DNA of 64,000 nucleotides from Nitrosomonas ureae (GCF_001455205.1 NZ_CP013341.1:2604001-2668000); one strand, 5' to 3'. Shown: positions 7,112 through 14,747, counted from the first letter of the stretch. Made by a program: numbers and translations. The notes: generated from the letters alone by a model not told the origin.

Positions 7112-7718
7112 AGAAAATTTACTAAAGGCAATCGCGGTTACTGCAGAGCTTACCGGTACGGAATTGTCGATCGATGCGGCCCGGATGATGGCTGAGGATT
7201 TATCCCAATACCCTGAAGAGTTGGTGTTTAAAGCATTAACCAAATGCCGGAGGGAACTGAAATCTCGAATGTCTTTGGCAGACGTGATTTCACGAATCGA
7301 TGATGGAAGACCTGGACCCGAAGAAGCTTGGGCAATGATTCCCAAAAACGAATCTGGATCCGTGGTTTGGACTCAGGAAATGGCCGAGGCATACGGTGTT
7401 TGCTGCCAACTGATCAACGATGGTGACACGGTTCAAGCGCGGATGGCCTTCCTTGAAGCTTACCGCGATCGATGTGCAAAAGCTCGTGATCAAGGTGTGG
7501 CAGTTACGTGGATTCCTTCACTTGGACATGACCCGCATGGCAGAGAACAAGTTTTGGTCGAGGCTGTTGAGAAGGGAAGGTTAACCGCATCTCACGCCGA
7601 GAAGTTATTGCCATACCGCGATAACGGTGCCACGCAGTTATCAATTTCAAATAATTCACAGGGGTTAAATAAATTATCACTTTCCTTAACGCCTGGCAGA
7701 GAACTGAAAAAAGCTTAA
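7098..7718 (+). CDS. Probable replication accessory protein (P-like)
   Basis: 206 residues. Helical N-terminus with LSQYPEELVFKALTKCRRELKSRMSLADVISRIDDGRPGPEEAWAMIP, a pattern found in phage proteins encoded right after the winged-helix replication protein. The 14-nt overlap and GGACGG ribosome binding site support coexpression. It may load the host helicase, but no AAA+ motif is present, so that role is inferred from position. Confidence 0.6.
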   Translation: MPQIKENLLKAIAVTAELTGTELSIDAARMMAEDLSQYPEELVFKALTKCRRELKSRMSLADVISRIDDGRPGPEEAWAMIPKNESGSVVWTQEMAEAYGVCCQLINDGDTVQARMAFLEAYRDRCAKARDQGVAVTWIPSLGHDPHGREQVLVEAVEKGRLTASHAEKLLPYRDNGATQLSISNNSQGLNKLSLSLTPGRELKKA

Positions 7719-7771
7719 TCAAGCAACAAATTTTATCAACAGAAGTTTTGAATTTTTAAAGGAGCATGGAA

Positions 7772-7972
7772 ATGAGTACATCAAACGGCGGAAGTATCGG
7801 GATTCTGGGGATTCTTGGAGTCGTCTTTGTGACACTGAAACTTACCGGACACATTGACTGGTCATGGTGGTACGTGACTATGCCTTTTTGGGGCGGATTC
7901 GTTCTTTGTATTTTTATTTTCTTTATTTTTGTCTGGATCGAAGCAAGAAAGAGATCAACGGATCCTTCATAG
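7772..7972 (+). CDS. Two-span membrane protein, Fragile-X-F-like
   Basis: 66 residues. Two hydrophobic segments (about 8-25 and 35-57) flank LTGHIDWSWWYVTMPFWGG, the motif of the family annotated as transmembrane Fragile-X-F proteins found in many prophages. ATG 7772 is preferred over 7766 because AAAGGAG ends right at 7765. Function unknown. Confidence 0.7.
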   Translation: MSTSNGGSIGILGILGVVFVTLKLTGHIDWSWWYVTMPFWGGFVLCIFIFFIFVWIEARKRSTDPS

Positions 7973-8020
7973 AAATTTCTCAACGTAAATATCTATAAAC
8001 ATTAAAAAAGGTAAATAAAA

Positions 8021-8581
8021 ATGAAATTATATCTGTTGTCAATCGCATTGTTTTTCATAACATTCTCCGTTCAAGCCGTCAGTTTCACGGTTAAAAACGA
8101 TGGTCCGGTCAATGCGTATTTTGCTGGTTCAAGTGCCGACTATGAGAGCAATTTCCTGGCATTCATAGGGAAGGGAGAACATTCACTTCCATTCAGTGTT
8201 TTCTCAAATCGGCAGGCATCTATGGGGGATTTTAAAAGCCTGGGTGAATTCCATGCCGGTGATTATTTCATTCCAGTCCTGCAAGTGATTACGACAGGCG
8301 ACTTCTTTTGGTCGAATCCGGAGAGCAATTCGGATGGTTTGAATCATGTGTTCGCGTCATCATTTCAACTTCCAGATGGTACAAGCGCTGTGCTGATTGG
8401 ATTTGAAGATATCCGGGGCGGCGGAGATTTGGACTTCAATGATCATATGGCGATTTTTACGAATATTGAAATTGCCCCGGTACCGGAGCCCGAAACTTAC
8501 TTGATGCTGTTAATCGGATTGCTACTGGTGATTTATGTTGTCAGAAAGCGCGGCATTGGTGGGTCTGGTAGCGCGGTTTAG
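8021..8581 (+). CDS. PEP-CTERM protein with DUF4114-like core
   Basis: 186 residues. Signal peptide MKLYLLSIALFFITFSVQA, then a beta-sandwich region ending in IGFEDIRGGGDLDFNDHM, the signature of DUF4114-type domains (probable calcium-binding Asp cluster). A PVPEPETYLMLLIGLLLVIYVVRKRG tail is the exosortase sorting signal. It is the second PEP-CTERM gene in this prophage, 4 kb from the first and on the other strand. It has AAAGGT as ribosome binding site. It is not homologous to the first over the mature region. Likely a surface or exopolysaccharide protein expressed by the lysogen. Confidence 0.85.
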   Translation: MKLYLLSIALFFITFSVQAVSFTVKNDGPVNAYFAGSSADYESNFLAFIGKGEHSLPFSVFSNRQASMGDFKSLGEFHAGDYFIPVLQVITTGDFFWSNPESNSDGLNHVFASSFQLPDGTSAVLIGFEDIRGGGDLDFNDHMAIFTNIEIAPVPEPETYLMLLIGLLLVIYVVRKRGIGGSGSAV

Positions 8582-8644
8582 CCAAAATTGCATAAGAATC
8601 GGCGTTAATAAAGGTTAACGGATTAAAGTTAAATAACGAGGCAA

Positions 8645-9340
8645 ATGGTGGAAAAAACAGTAATTAAAAACGCAACGCTTCTGAATATTGACTGCATGGA
8701 ATTTATGCGGACGGTGCCGGATAAGTATTTTGATTTAGCGGTGTGCGATCCACCATATTTTGAGGGTCCAAACAGATCAGGTTATTACGGAAAAGGTTTT
8801 TCCAGCTTAGGCGTTCAAAGAGCAAAGTATTACCAAGAATGTAAAAGCTGGGCGGTACCAGATCGGGAATATTTCATTAACCTGAAACGAGTGAGCAAAA
8901 ACCAAATTATTTGGGGTGCAAATCATTTTGCAGGATTATTTGATTCAAGTTCGGCAGGCTGGATTGTTTGGGATAAGGATAACGGCAAATCGAGCTTTGC
9001 AGATGCTGAGCTCGCTTATTCATCCTTTCATGGTGCTGTCCGGATATTTAAGTATATGTGGAATGGTATGCATCAAGGTTCATTTGGTGGCGATGTTCGT
9101 AAAAACGATAAACGGATTCATCCGACACAGAAACCGGTACCGCTTTATGAATGGTTGCTTACTAACTATGCCAAGCCAGGGCAAAAAATTCTCGACACTC
9201 ACGGTGGCTCAATGTCATCCGTGATCGCAGCAAATAATATGGGATTTGGAATAACTTGCTGCGAGCTTGATCCGGATTACTTTAAAACGGCATGTGAAAG
9301 GGTATCGAAGTATGCGCAGCAAGAAAGATTGTTTGCGTGA
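8645..9340 (+). CDS. DNA N6-adenine/N4-cytosine methyltransferase
   Basis: 231 residues. LAVCDPPYFEG (about residues 31-41) is the catalytic DPPY motif; RIHPTQKPVPLYEWLL and KILDTHGGSMSSVIAANNMGF form the AdoMet-binding part near the C-terminus, the beta-class order. It has no adjacent restriction gene, so it is an orphan phage methylase, probably protecting phage DNA or altering host methylation. GAGG lies upstream of the ATG. Confidence 0.9.
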   Translation: MVEKTVIKNATLLNIDCMEFMRTVPDKYFDLAVCDPPYFEGPNRSGYYGKGFSSLGVQRAKYYQECKSWAVPDREYFINLKRVSKNQIIWGANHFAGLFDSSSAGWIVWDKDNGKSSFADAELAYSSFHGAVRIFKYMWNGMHQGSFGGDVRKNDKRIHPTQKPVPLYEWLLTNYAKPGQKILDTHGGSMSSVIAANNMGFGITCCELDPDYFKTACERVSKYAQQERLFA

Positions 9341-9509
9341 TGGCCTTGCGCCAACAGTGCAGCAAGGCGCTGACTTCATCGAAAGATGCGTCACTGATGA
9401 ATATAAGCTTAAGTGTATTGAATCATGGCGTGAAAAGTTTGGCGATGGGTTGGCTGATGGGATTAACGCTGAACTTATGGCGCGGGAAAGCAAGAAGGTT
9501 AAGAAGTGA
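9312..9509 (+). CDS. Hypothetical protein (65 aa)
   Basis: MRSKKDCLRDGLAPTVQQGADFIERCV... starts inside the methylase end, with GAAAGGG upstream. It is highly charged and helical (ESWREKFGDGLADGINAELMARESKK). No domain recognised. It is linked to the next frame by a GTGA overlap. Confidence 0.55.
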   Translation: MRSKKDCLRDGLAPTVQQGADFIERCVTDEYKLKCIESWREKFGDGLADGINAELMARESKKVKK

Positions 9510-9619
9510 ATTACGGTTTCCTGGTACCTAAAACCAGGGCCAAGAAGCATGAATATTTTAAGGATTTATCTATTAGATTAAATCACAAGCAACTTAGAGT
9601 ATTCATGACTTGTTGGTGA
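9506..9619 (+). CDS. 37-aa ORF preceding the structured RNA region
   Basis: A GTG start overlaps the previous stop (GTGA), with AAGGT upstream. The basic peptide MNYGFLVPKTRAKKHEYF... ends at 9617-9619, inside the 5' arm of the structured RNA. It could be a short gene, or the 5' part of a gene broken by insertion of the structured element, since the frame stops where the GC-rich element begins. Confidence 0.35.
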   Translation: MNYGFLVPKTRAKKHEYFKDLSIRLNHKQLRVFMTCW

Positions 9620-9996
9620 TGGTCTAGGTGTGACTGGGTCTGCGCAACACCAACATGACGCCTCGGAAAGACGAGGGCAAACAAGGAAAGGGGCGGTGAG
9701 CGATAGCTGACCAATACGGATCGACCTAACCAGTCGGCGGAAGAGACAAGGGCGAATGTGGTGTTCGCGTGTGCCGGTGCCGAGTCAGAAGGTGTCTAAA
9801 TCCGGCTTGCTTAACACGGCCTCTTTCCTTGTTGGTGAATGCGCAGGCTGATGCGCAAGACCTTAAGCAGATAGTAGCCGGTCGCGACGGTAACTTGGGA
9901 TCTGTTATGCCGGAAGATCAGTACCGGCCACCAACATCGAATTGAACTGACAAATATTACTTGTCAGTTGAGTTATTAAATAATTTTTAACAACTG
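9611..9996 (+). ncRNA. Candidate large structured RNA with downstream switching hairpins
   Basis: No frame over 60 codons is convincing here, and the 330 nt are visibly richer in GC than the flanking genes. Many pairings can be drawn: 9611-9618 with 9929-9936 (TGTTGGTG/CACCAACA), the same 8-mers again at 9648-9655 and 9830-9837, an 11-bp perfect stem 9680-9690/9823-9833, GCTGAC 9706/GTCGGC 9733, AGACA 9744/TGTCT 9793, GCGAA 9752/TTCGC 9764, GCCGGT 9877/ACCGGC 9923. After it, a 9-bp hairpin (9945-9953/9961-9969) shares bases with an alternative stem (CAGTTG 9965/CAACTG 9991) just before the gene at 10014. I match no known RNA family. Confidence 0.5.
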
Positions 9997-10013
9997 AATT
10001 TGGATCTTAATTA

Positions 10014-10526
10014 ATGACCACAGTTAAAACCGGCTGCATATTCTCACCATGTCGCACCTACCGATACACCTTATGGCGTAACTGGATAGGGGGTGCCGGG
10101 TATGCAATGTTTATCGGTTTGAATCCCTCAACGGCTGACGAATTGCAAGACGATCCAACGGTGAGACGGTGCATTAATTTCTCGAAGGAATGGGGTTTTT
10201 CTGCATTGTGCATGACCAATATTTTTGGGTACCGGGCAACTGATCCGCAAGTCATGAAAGCCGTCGATGATCCAGTAGGACCGGAGAACGATGAAATGCT
10301 CATCGATGTAGCCAAGAATGCCGGCGTGATTATAGCGGCATGGGGAACGCACGGCGTACATCATAGACGTGCGGAAAAAGTGAAGCTGATATTAGGTGAT
10401 AAATTGATGTGCTTGAGATTGACAAAGGGAGGCCATCCGGCGCATCCGCTTTATTTGCCGAAGAATTTAAAGCCTATTTCATTCAACACCAAATTTATGG
10501 ATGGTATGGAGGCTTTGGGTAAATGA
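10014..10526 (+). CDS. DUF1643 family protein
   Basis: 170 residues. YRYTLWRNWIGGAGYAMFIGLNPSTADELQDDPTVRRC and MTNIFGYRATDPQVM are signatures of DUF1643, common in phages and mobile elements, where it is thought to act in nucleic-acid-related processes; the true function is not known. It follows the structured RNA and lacks a clear ribosome binding site, so it might be controlled by that leader. Part of the accessory block before rusA. Confidence 0.85.
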   Translation: MTTVKTGCIFSPCRTYRYTLWRNWIGGAGYAMFIGLNPSTADELQDDPTVRRCINFSKEWGFSALCMTNIFGYRATDPQVMKAVDDPVGPENDEMLIDVAKNAGVIIAAWGTHGVHHRRAEKVKLILGDKLMCLRLTKGGHPAHPLYLPKNLKPISFNTKFMDGMEALGK

Positions 10527-10530
10527 TGGG

Positions 10531-10586
10531 TGTGCATACAGCTTAGGGTTTTTGGGCTCCCTATGGTCAAGATCACCATATGCACA
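10531..10586 (+). ncRNA. 56-nt stem-closed RNA element, copy 1
   Basis: TGTGCATA (10531-10538) pairs with TATGCACA (10579-10586). Inside are a hairpin TAGGG/CCCTA with a 10-nt loop and a second TGGT/ACCA hairpin, a three-way junction. It starts 4 nt after the DUF1643 stop. Flanking bases (ATGATGGG before, TTGACGA after) are also shared with copy 2 at 10921. Confidence 0.55.
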
Positions 10587-10652
10587 TTAATTTGACGATT
10601 GATGTAGAGAGATTTCCAAAACTCTATTAATAACTTTGGATGATAAGAGCAG

Positions 10653-10910
10653 ATGAAGAAAATATGGAAATATGAATTTACTCGCAACGAGTTGAACGAG
10701 ATGATCCCTAGTGGTGCTGAGATTCTTGATGTGCAGATACAGGAAGGATTAATTTGCGCATGGTTTCTTGTTGATACATCAAACGATAAATACATGAGGA
10801 AATTACGTATTTATCTAACCGGTGAGGAATTGCCAATGTCCATAGGAAAGCATGTATCAACTTTGCAAGCGCATGGATTGGTTTATCACGTCTTTGATAT
10901 GGGTGGGTAG
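10653..10910 (+). CDS. DUF7352-like phage protein (85 aa)
   Basis: MKKIWKYEFTRNELNEMIPSGAEILDVQIQEGLICAWFLVD followed by RIYLTGEELP and a terminal VYHVFDMG matches a small beta-barrel-like family widespread in phages (KIWKYEL... FHVF pattern). No function is known. It lies between the two 56-nt stem-closed elements. Confidence 0.7.
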   Translation: MKKIWKYEFTRNELNEMIPSGAEILDVQIQEGLICAWFLVDTSNDKYMRKLRIYLTGEELPMSIGKHVSTLQAHGLVYHVFDMGG

Positions 10911-10920
10911 ATGATGGGAG

Positions 10921-10976
10921 TGTGCATACCGAAACTAGTAGGCATAAAAACTAGATGCATATTTCAGGTATGCACA
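10921..10976 (+). ncRNA. 56-nt stem-closed RNA element, copy 2
   Basis: TGTGCATACC (10921-10930) pairs with GGTATGCACA (10967-10976). An inner hairpin CTAGT/ACTAG again has a 10-nt loop. Total length is exactly that of copy 1, but the inner stem has different bases that still pair, which supports a conserved RNA fold. It starts 11 nt after the previous stop and precedes the TTG-start gene at 11036. Confidence 0.55.
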
Positions 10977-11035
10977 ATAAATATGACGAATAATGAAAAA
11001 TATTTTTTAAATCATTTCATACAGGGAGTTTGAAA

Positions 11036-11323
11036 TTGATAATCAACGGAACTGATTATGGACGCTTGTTGGAACTGGCGAGGATGAGGATTCGTGAGAG
11101 CATCGAAGAAATAAAAAGCAAGCGTGAAATGATTTGTCAGAAAGAAAATTTACTGATTGTTTCTGATGGTTATGCATGGAACACACAAGTTTATTGCAAT
11201 GGTGAGAAATTAGAAAATGTGACGGCAGTCGAGATTCTCCCTCTATTACCAGGTGAGCCATTAAGGTCCAGGATTGAGGTATATGCTCCTTGTCTTCATT
11301 TGAGGGCTGAGTGTGAAAATTAA
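11036..11323 (+). CDS. Hypothetical protein, TTG start (95 aa)
   Basis: Two TTG codons compete: 11030 is 1 nt from GGGAG (11024-11028), 11036 is 7 nt away, so 11036 is chosen. The sequence is MIINGTDYGRLLELARMRIRESIEEIKSKR... then a beta-rich half (LLIVSDGYAWNTQVYCNGEKLENVTAVEIL). It overlaps rusA by 11 nt. Function not recognised. Confidence 0.6.
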   Translation: MIINGTDYGRLLELARMRIRESIEEIKSKREMICQKENLLIVSDGYAWNTQVYCNGEKLENVTAVEILPLLPGEPLRSRIEVYAPCLHLRAECEN

Positions 11324-11756
11324 AACTGAACTGCAATTTGTCATTCCAGGACAACCAGTAGCCAAAGGTAGACCAAAAGCTGCGAAAAGAGGCGATCACA
11401 TAACAATCTACACGCCAAAGAAAACGGTAAATTATGAGAGCTTAGTTGCCTATGCAGCAAGCATAGCAATGGCAGGAAAAAACTTGATGTTAAAGCCTAT
11501 ATATCTTGAATTAGATGTGAGGCTACCAATACCTGCCTCATGGTCTGCTACGAGAAAGAAAAAGGCCGTGGATGGTTTGATAGCGGCCACCAAGAAACCA
11601 GACTTGGACAACCTTGAAAAATCGGTTAAAGACGGGATGAACGGTGTGGTTTGGCATGATGATTCGTTAGTTGTGAAAGTATCGAAGTGCAAGCGTTATG
11701 CCGAAATACCTGGTGTTGTTGTGATCGTGCGGGAATTGGATTTGGAGGTAGCGTGA
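11313..11756 (+). CDS. rusA: RusA family Holliday junction resolvase
   Basis: 147 residues, GTG start. FVIPGQPVAKGRPKAAKRG at the N-terminus and KKPDLDNLEKSVKDGMNGVVWHDDSLVV with the catalytic Asp residues are diagnostic of RusA endonucleases, which resolve branched DNA before packaging. It is about 2.6 kb upstream of the terminase, the usual neighbourhood. Confidence 0.93.
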   Translation: MKIKTELQFVIPGQPVAKGRPKAAKRGDHITIYTPKKTVNYESLVAYAASIAMAGKNLMLKPIYLELDVRLPIPASWSATRKKKAVDGLIAATKKPDLDNLEKSVKDGMNGVVWHDDSLVVKVSKCKRYAEIPGVVVIVRELDLEVA

Positions 11757-11848
11757 TGGTTTGCGCTAAAAAAATTTGCCCAAATCAATTATTAGTATTC
11801 CTCATATATTATTGCATTTCTATAAATAATTCATATAATAATAAAAAC

Positions 11849-11917
11849 GCGCGAGAAATGGCAGGCAAACAAGTACCCCTTGTTTCTGGATGGTTCAAAT
11901 CCAATCCTCGCGCTCCA
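11849..11917 (+). ncRNA. tRNA-like fold lacking a normal D arm
   Basis: A 7-bp acceptor GCGCGAG/CTCGCGC is followed by TCCA. A canonical T loop GG-TTCAAAT-CC and an anticodon-like arm (AAACAAG/CTTGTTT) are present. The D arm is too short to form, the T stem has a mismatch and an extra base, and the anticodon loop lacks a purine at 37. At 69 nt it is either a decayed phage tRNA or a tRNA mimic. It lies in the gap between rusA and the DUF488 gene; the rest of that gap (11757-11950) is AT-rich and empty. Confidence 0.4.
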
Positions 11918-11950
11918 ATATTTCCTCAATGGCTTGTTGTTATGATCGTT

Positions 11951-12295
11951 TCAAAGTTCGTCAACATTATGGCCAAGTTCTTTCTGAAACCAATCAGCAA
12001 CCATCCGACGATGACACCAATTCTCTTCAGTAAATGGTGGAACTTCATAGCACAGCAATACCGGTTCAACGCCTCCAGCCAAGTCATGCAGTTTTTCCCA
12101 TATTTCAACCGGATCAAGTGCATCCAACTGCGCGGTAAAAAGCTTTGTGTATTCCTCTTTGGTTGCTGTTCTGAAGTAATCGCCGGGTGCCAATGTTTTA
12201 AATACACGATATCCGGCTGGGGAAATGCCACGGGTAGATCTAGATATAACAATTCTTCCTGGTCCTTTATATGTTCTCAAGCTTGATGTTTTCAT
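11951..12295 (-). CDS. DUF488-like protein
   Basis: 114 residues. FTAQLDALDPVEIWEKLHDLAGGVEPVLLCYEVPPF...NWCHRRMVADWFQ carries the LLCYE and CHRxxVADW motifs of DUF488. Family members are small cytoplasmic proteins of unknown activity found often on mobile DNA. It is transcribed against the surrounding genes, and GAGAAAG precedes the ATG. It is probably a moron with its own promoter in 12296-12372. Confidence 0.85.
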   Translation of the reverse strand: MKTSSLRTYKGPGRIVISRSTRGISPAGYRVFKTLAPGDYFRTATKEEYTKLFTAQLDALDPVEIWEKLHDLAGGVEPVLLCYEVPPFTEENWCHRRMVADWFQKELGHNVDEL

Positions 12296-12372
12296 TACTT
12301 TCTCCTTTGTGGTTTAAATTAACTACGAAGGTTTATTATATTATATAACTCCTTGAATTAACACATATATTC

Positions 12373-13674
12373 ATGTTTATTGGCTCCGTTCCGAAAGATG
12401 TTATGTTGCAGATGCACCATATAGTTGACTTTGAAAACTATAACAATGCCTGGGTGCTTTGCTCGGGTTCTTTCAGGGTGGATTCAAGCATTTCCAGCAC
12501 CTATGAAAAGCTCAAGGTGCATTCCAATGACGTGAACATTCTTTCAGTATCTATAGGCCAGCTGGCAGTGAACGAGACAGTGAAATTCGAGTTTATTAAC
12601 AAGCTTGCATTCGTTGAAGAGTATTTAACTAGCCGTAATGGGTGCGGGTTCATTGATCGTGTAGCATCAATCGCTGCATCAATGCAGATCGCCAAATTCT
12701 CATCCAAGAACGAATATAACCAGATCCATCAAAAGCACATTATTCAAAACTTTGGAATCTTCCATCAGAAGGCTAAGGAATCGATTCAAAGACTTCTCGA
12801 TAAATTGCCCATAGCCAGTTTTACGCCTGGTGATTTTATAGAGCAGGCGAAAAAAGCGCGGCCCGAAACAGATATCGTCATTGCCTTTCCTCCAACCTAT
12901 AAAGGCGGATACGAGCGAATATTTAAATTCGTGAGCGAGAATATTTCCTGGGTACCACCGGAGTACGCGATATTTGACCCCAAAACACTTGACCGATTTC
13001 TGCTCGAATTAATGGACAGGGACATAAGTTTCTGCGTTTATGGTGATCAGGAAATGGAAAACCTAAAATGCGGCGGAAAATTTCTCAGCAACACCAATAA
13101 ACCAATATATCTTTACGTCAATAATATTGAGCGTTCATCATTCAGACGCAAATCTCAAACCAGCAGGCAATTCAAATATCAAGAGTTTGACCCTGCCACG
13201 GCCACGGCAAAAAGCATAGTAAATGTCACGCGAATGGACTCGGCGCAAATGACATTCTTGAAAAACGTATATCTTGCAAAACGAATATCTCATGTATCCG
13301 GAATGTTCAATTATTGCGTGTTTATCGATGGCAAGCTGGCCGGTGGAATAATCCTTTCATTATCAAAATACGGAGACATTGAAAGTCTGTATGTTCTTTC
13401 GGACTTTTCAGTATCGCGTAACAATCGCTTATCCAAACTCATAGCGATGATCGCCACATCAAAAGATATTGTTTCAGAGATAGAGCGTAGGACATTACTC
13501 AAGTTTAAACAGCTTTGCACTACGGTTTTCACTGAAAAACCAGTATCAATGAAATATCGCGGAATCTGGAATCTTTACTCGCGCAAAGAAGGTTTTCTTA
13601 ATTATCACTCACCAGTAAGAAACCAATCCCCTCAACAGATTTACATCGAATGGTTCAACAAATACAACAAATGA
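12373..13674 (+). CDS. Methyltransferase-like / Mom-like fusion, DNA hypermodification
   Basis: 433 residues. The N-terminal half resembles AdoMet-type enzymes: VHSNDV at about 49-54 and IAFPPTYKGGYE at 170-181, which looks like an NPPY-type catalytic motif (here FPPTY). The C-terminal third (about 310-410) has FIDGKLAGGIIL, NRLSKLIAMIATSKDIV and TEKPVSMKYRG, the pattern of Mom-type GNAT proteins that carbamoylmethylate adenine in phage Mu. The family is annotated in other phages as antirestriction adenine modification. It overlaps a ParB-like gene and sits just before the terminase genes, so DNA is probably modified before packaging. The chemistry is inferred; no ribosome binding site is evident. 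Confidence 0.7.
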   Translation: MFIGSVPKDVMLQMHHIVDFENYNNAWVLCSGSFRVDSSISSTYEKLKVHSNDVNILSVSIGQLAVNETVKFEFINKLAFVEEYLTSRNGCGFIDRVASIAASMQIAKFSSKNEYNQIHQKHIIQNFGIFHQKAKESIQRLLDKLPIASFTPGDFIEQAKKARPETDIVIAFPPTYKGGYERIFKFVSENISWVPPEYAIFDPKTLDRFLLELMDRDISFCVYGDQEMENLKCGGKFLSNTNKPIYLYVNNIERSSFRRKSQTSRQFKYQEFDPATATAKSIVNVTRMDSAQMTFLKNVYLAKRISHVSGMFNYCVFIDGKLAGGIILSLSKYGDIESLYVLSDFSVSRNNRLSKLIAMIATSKDIVSEIERRTLLKFKQLCTTVFTEKPVSMKYRGIWNLYSRKEGFLNYHSPVRNQSPQQIYIEWFNKYNK

Positions 13675-14363
13675 TCCAGACAAAAACATACAAAACCGAT
13701 TTAACTAAACTGAAGCTCCTTGATGGCAATCCTCGCTATATGACGCCTGCGCAATTCAAGCGCCTGGTGAAAAATCTTGAGAATGATGGGGTGCTGACCA
13801 GTGCGCCCCTGATTTACCAAAATGAAGTTTTATCGGGGAATCATCGCGTACAGGCTGCTATTGCCGCCGGAATAATTGAGGCGGATGTAATCGAAATTAT
13901 TAGCCTGCTGACTGAATCCGAGAAAAAAGCGATCGCACTGAGCCACAACGCCATTGCTGGTCAAGATAATCTTAGCTTGCTGCAGGAATATTACGACAGT
14001 CTGGATTCGTTTCTCAAAGAATATTCCGGACTAACAGATGACATTTTTAAAGTTGAAGAATTGGATATCAGCACACTCTCAGTGGGTGCACCAAAATATC
14101 AACAGTTGAACTTGCTCTTTCTGCCTGAAGAAATGGATGTGTTTATGGAACTGGTAAAAAACATCGGAAAAAAACAAGAATCTGTCAATTTGTGCGGAAA
14201 AATAGATGATTTTGATCAATTCTTTGAGGCTGTCACACAAACAAAAAAAGTAATGAATATTCACAATTCTGCGGTTGCACTTCGCACGATGGCGCAACTC
14301 ACTATGGAAAGGTTAGAGGAAATCGAGAAAGAATCGGCTGCTGTTGAAACAAATGAACAATAG
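13671..14363 (+). CDS. ParB/Srx-fold protein
   Basis: 230 residues. ATG 13671 overlaps the TGA of the previous gene (ATGA); an upstream ATG at 13650 is possible. LKLLDGNPRYMTPAQFKRLVKNLENDGVLTSAPLIY...VLSGNHRVQAAIAAGI is a ParB N-terminal nuclease-like fold, including GNHRVQAA. The rest is helical. In phages this domain often accompanies base-modification enzymes. Pairing with the Mom-like gene suggests a shared DNA-modification task. Confidence 0.85.
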   Translation: MIQTKTYKTDLTKLKLLDGNPRYMTPAQFKRLVKNLENDGVLTSAPLIYQNEVLSGNHRVQAAIAAGIIEADVIEIISLLTESEKKAIALSHNAIAGQDNLSLLQEYYDSLDSFLKEYSGLTDDIFKVEELDISTLSVGAPKYQQLNLLFLPEEMDVFMELVKNIGKKQESVNLCGKIDDFDQFFEAVTQTKKVMNIHNSAVALRTMAQLTMERLEEIEKESAAVETNEQ

Positions 14364-14369
14364 AAGAAA

Positions 14370-14747
14370 ATGGCCAAGGCATTCAATCCCAAGCCGCCGA
14401 AGGTTTTAGATGATAAGCAAATTGAGCAACTTGAAGCGTTGGCATCCTTTTTAACAATACCGCAAATAGCGGATTTTTTTATGATCGCTCCAGCAACATT
14501 TAAACGCATTTTAGATCGTCAGCCCATTGCGATGAGCCGCTATAAAAAAGGAAAATCGCAGGCGATTATTTCTGTCGCAAATTCTCTCGTTACAAAAGCC
14601 AGAAACGGAGATATCACGGCGCAAATTTTTTTTCTTAAAACTCAAGGCGGATGGTCTGATAAAAGTTCCGATTTGCCGGATGAAAAACCGCCGGCTGCAA
14701 AAGTTGTGATTAAGGAATACGATGGGCGCAAACCTAGCGACACTTGA
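14370..14747 (+). CDS. terS: Terminase small subunit
   Basis: 125 residues with an HTH-like N-terminal helix set (LEALASFLTIPQIADFFMIAPATFKRIL) and the IFFLKTQGGWSDKS segment typical of small terminases that lack a long C-terminal domain. It recognises phage DNA ends and recruits the large subunit. It overlaps terL by 26 nt. Confidence 0.8.
   Translation: MAKAFNPKPPKVLDDKQIEQLEALASFLTIPQIADFFMIAPATFKRILDRQPIAMSRYKKGKSQAIISVANSLVTKARNGDITAQIFFLKTQGGWSDKSSDLPDEKPPAAKVVIKEYDGRKPSDT

Noticed and set aside
9611..9945. Group I or group II self-splicing intron
   Set aside because: GTGTGACT near 9627 resembles a group II start, but no 34-nt domain V with AGC triad, no reverse transcriptase and no group I P7 pair could be found, and no exon frame resumes downstream.
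11687..12286. 199-codon plus-strand frame across the rusA end and DUF488 gene
   Set aside because: It is antisense to a clear DUF488-like gene, runs through the tRNA-like element, and has Cys/Trp-rich composition without a ribosome binding site.
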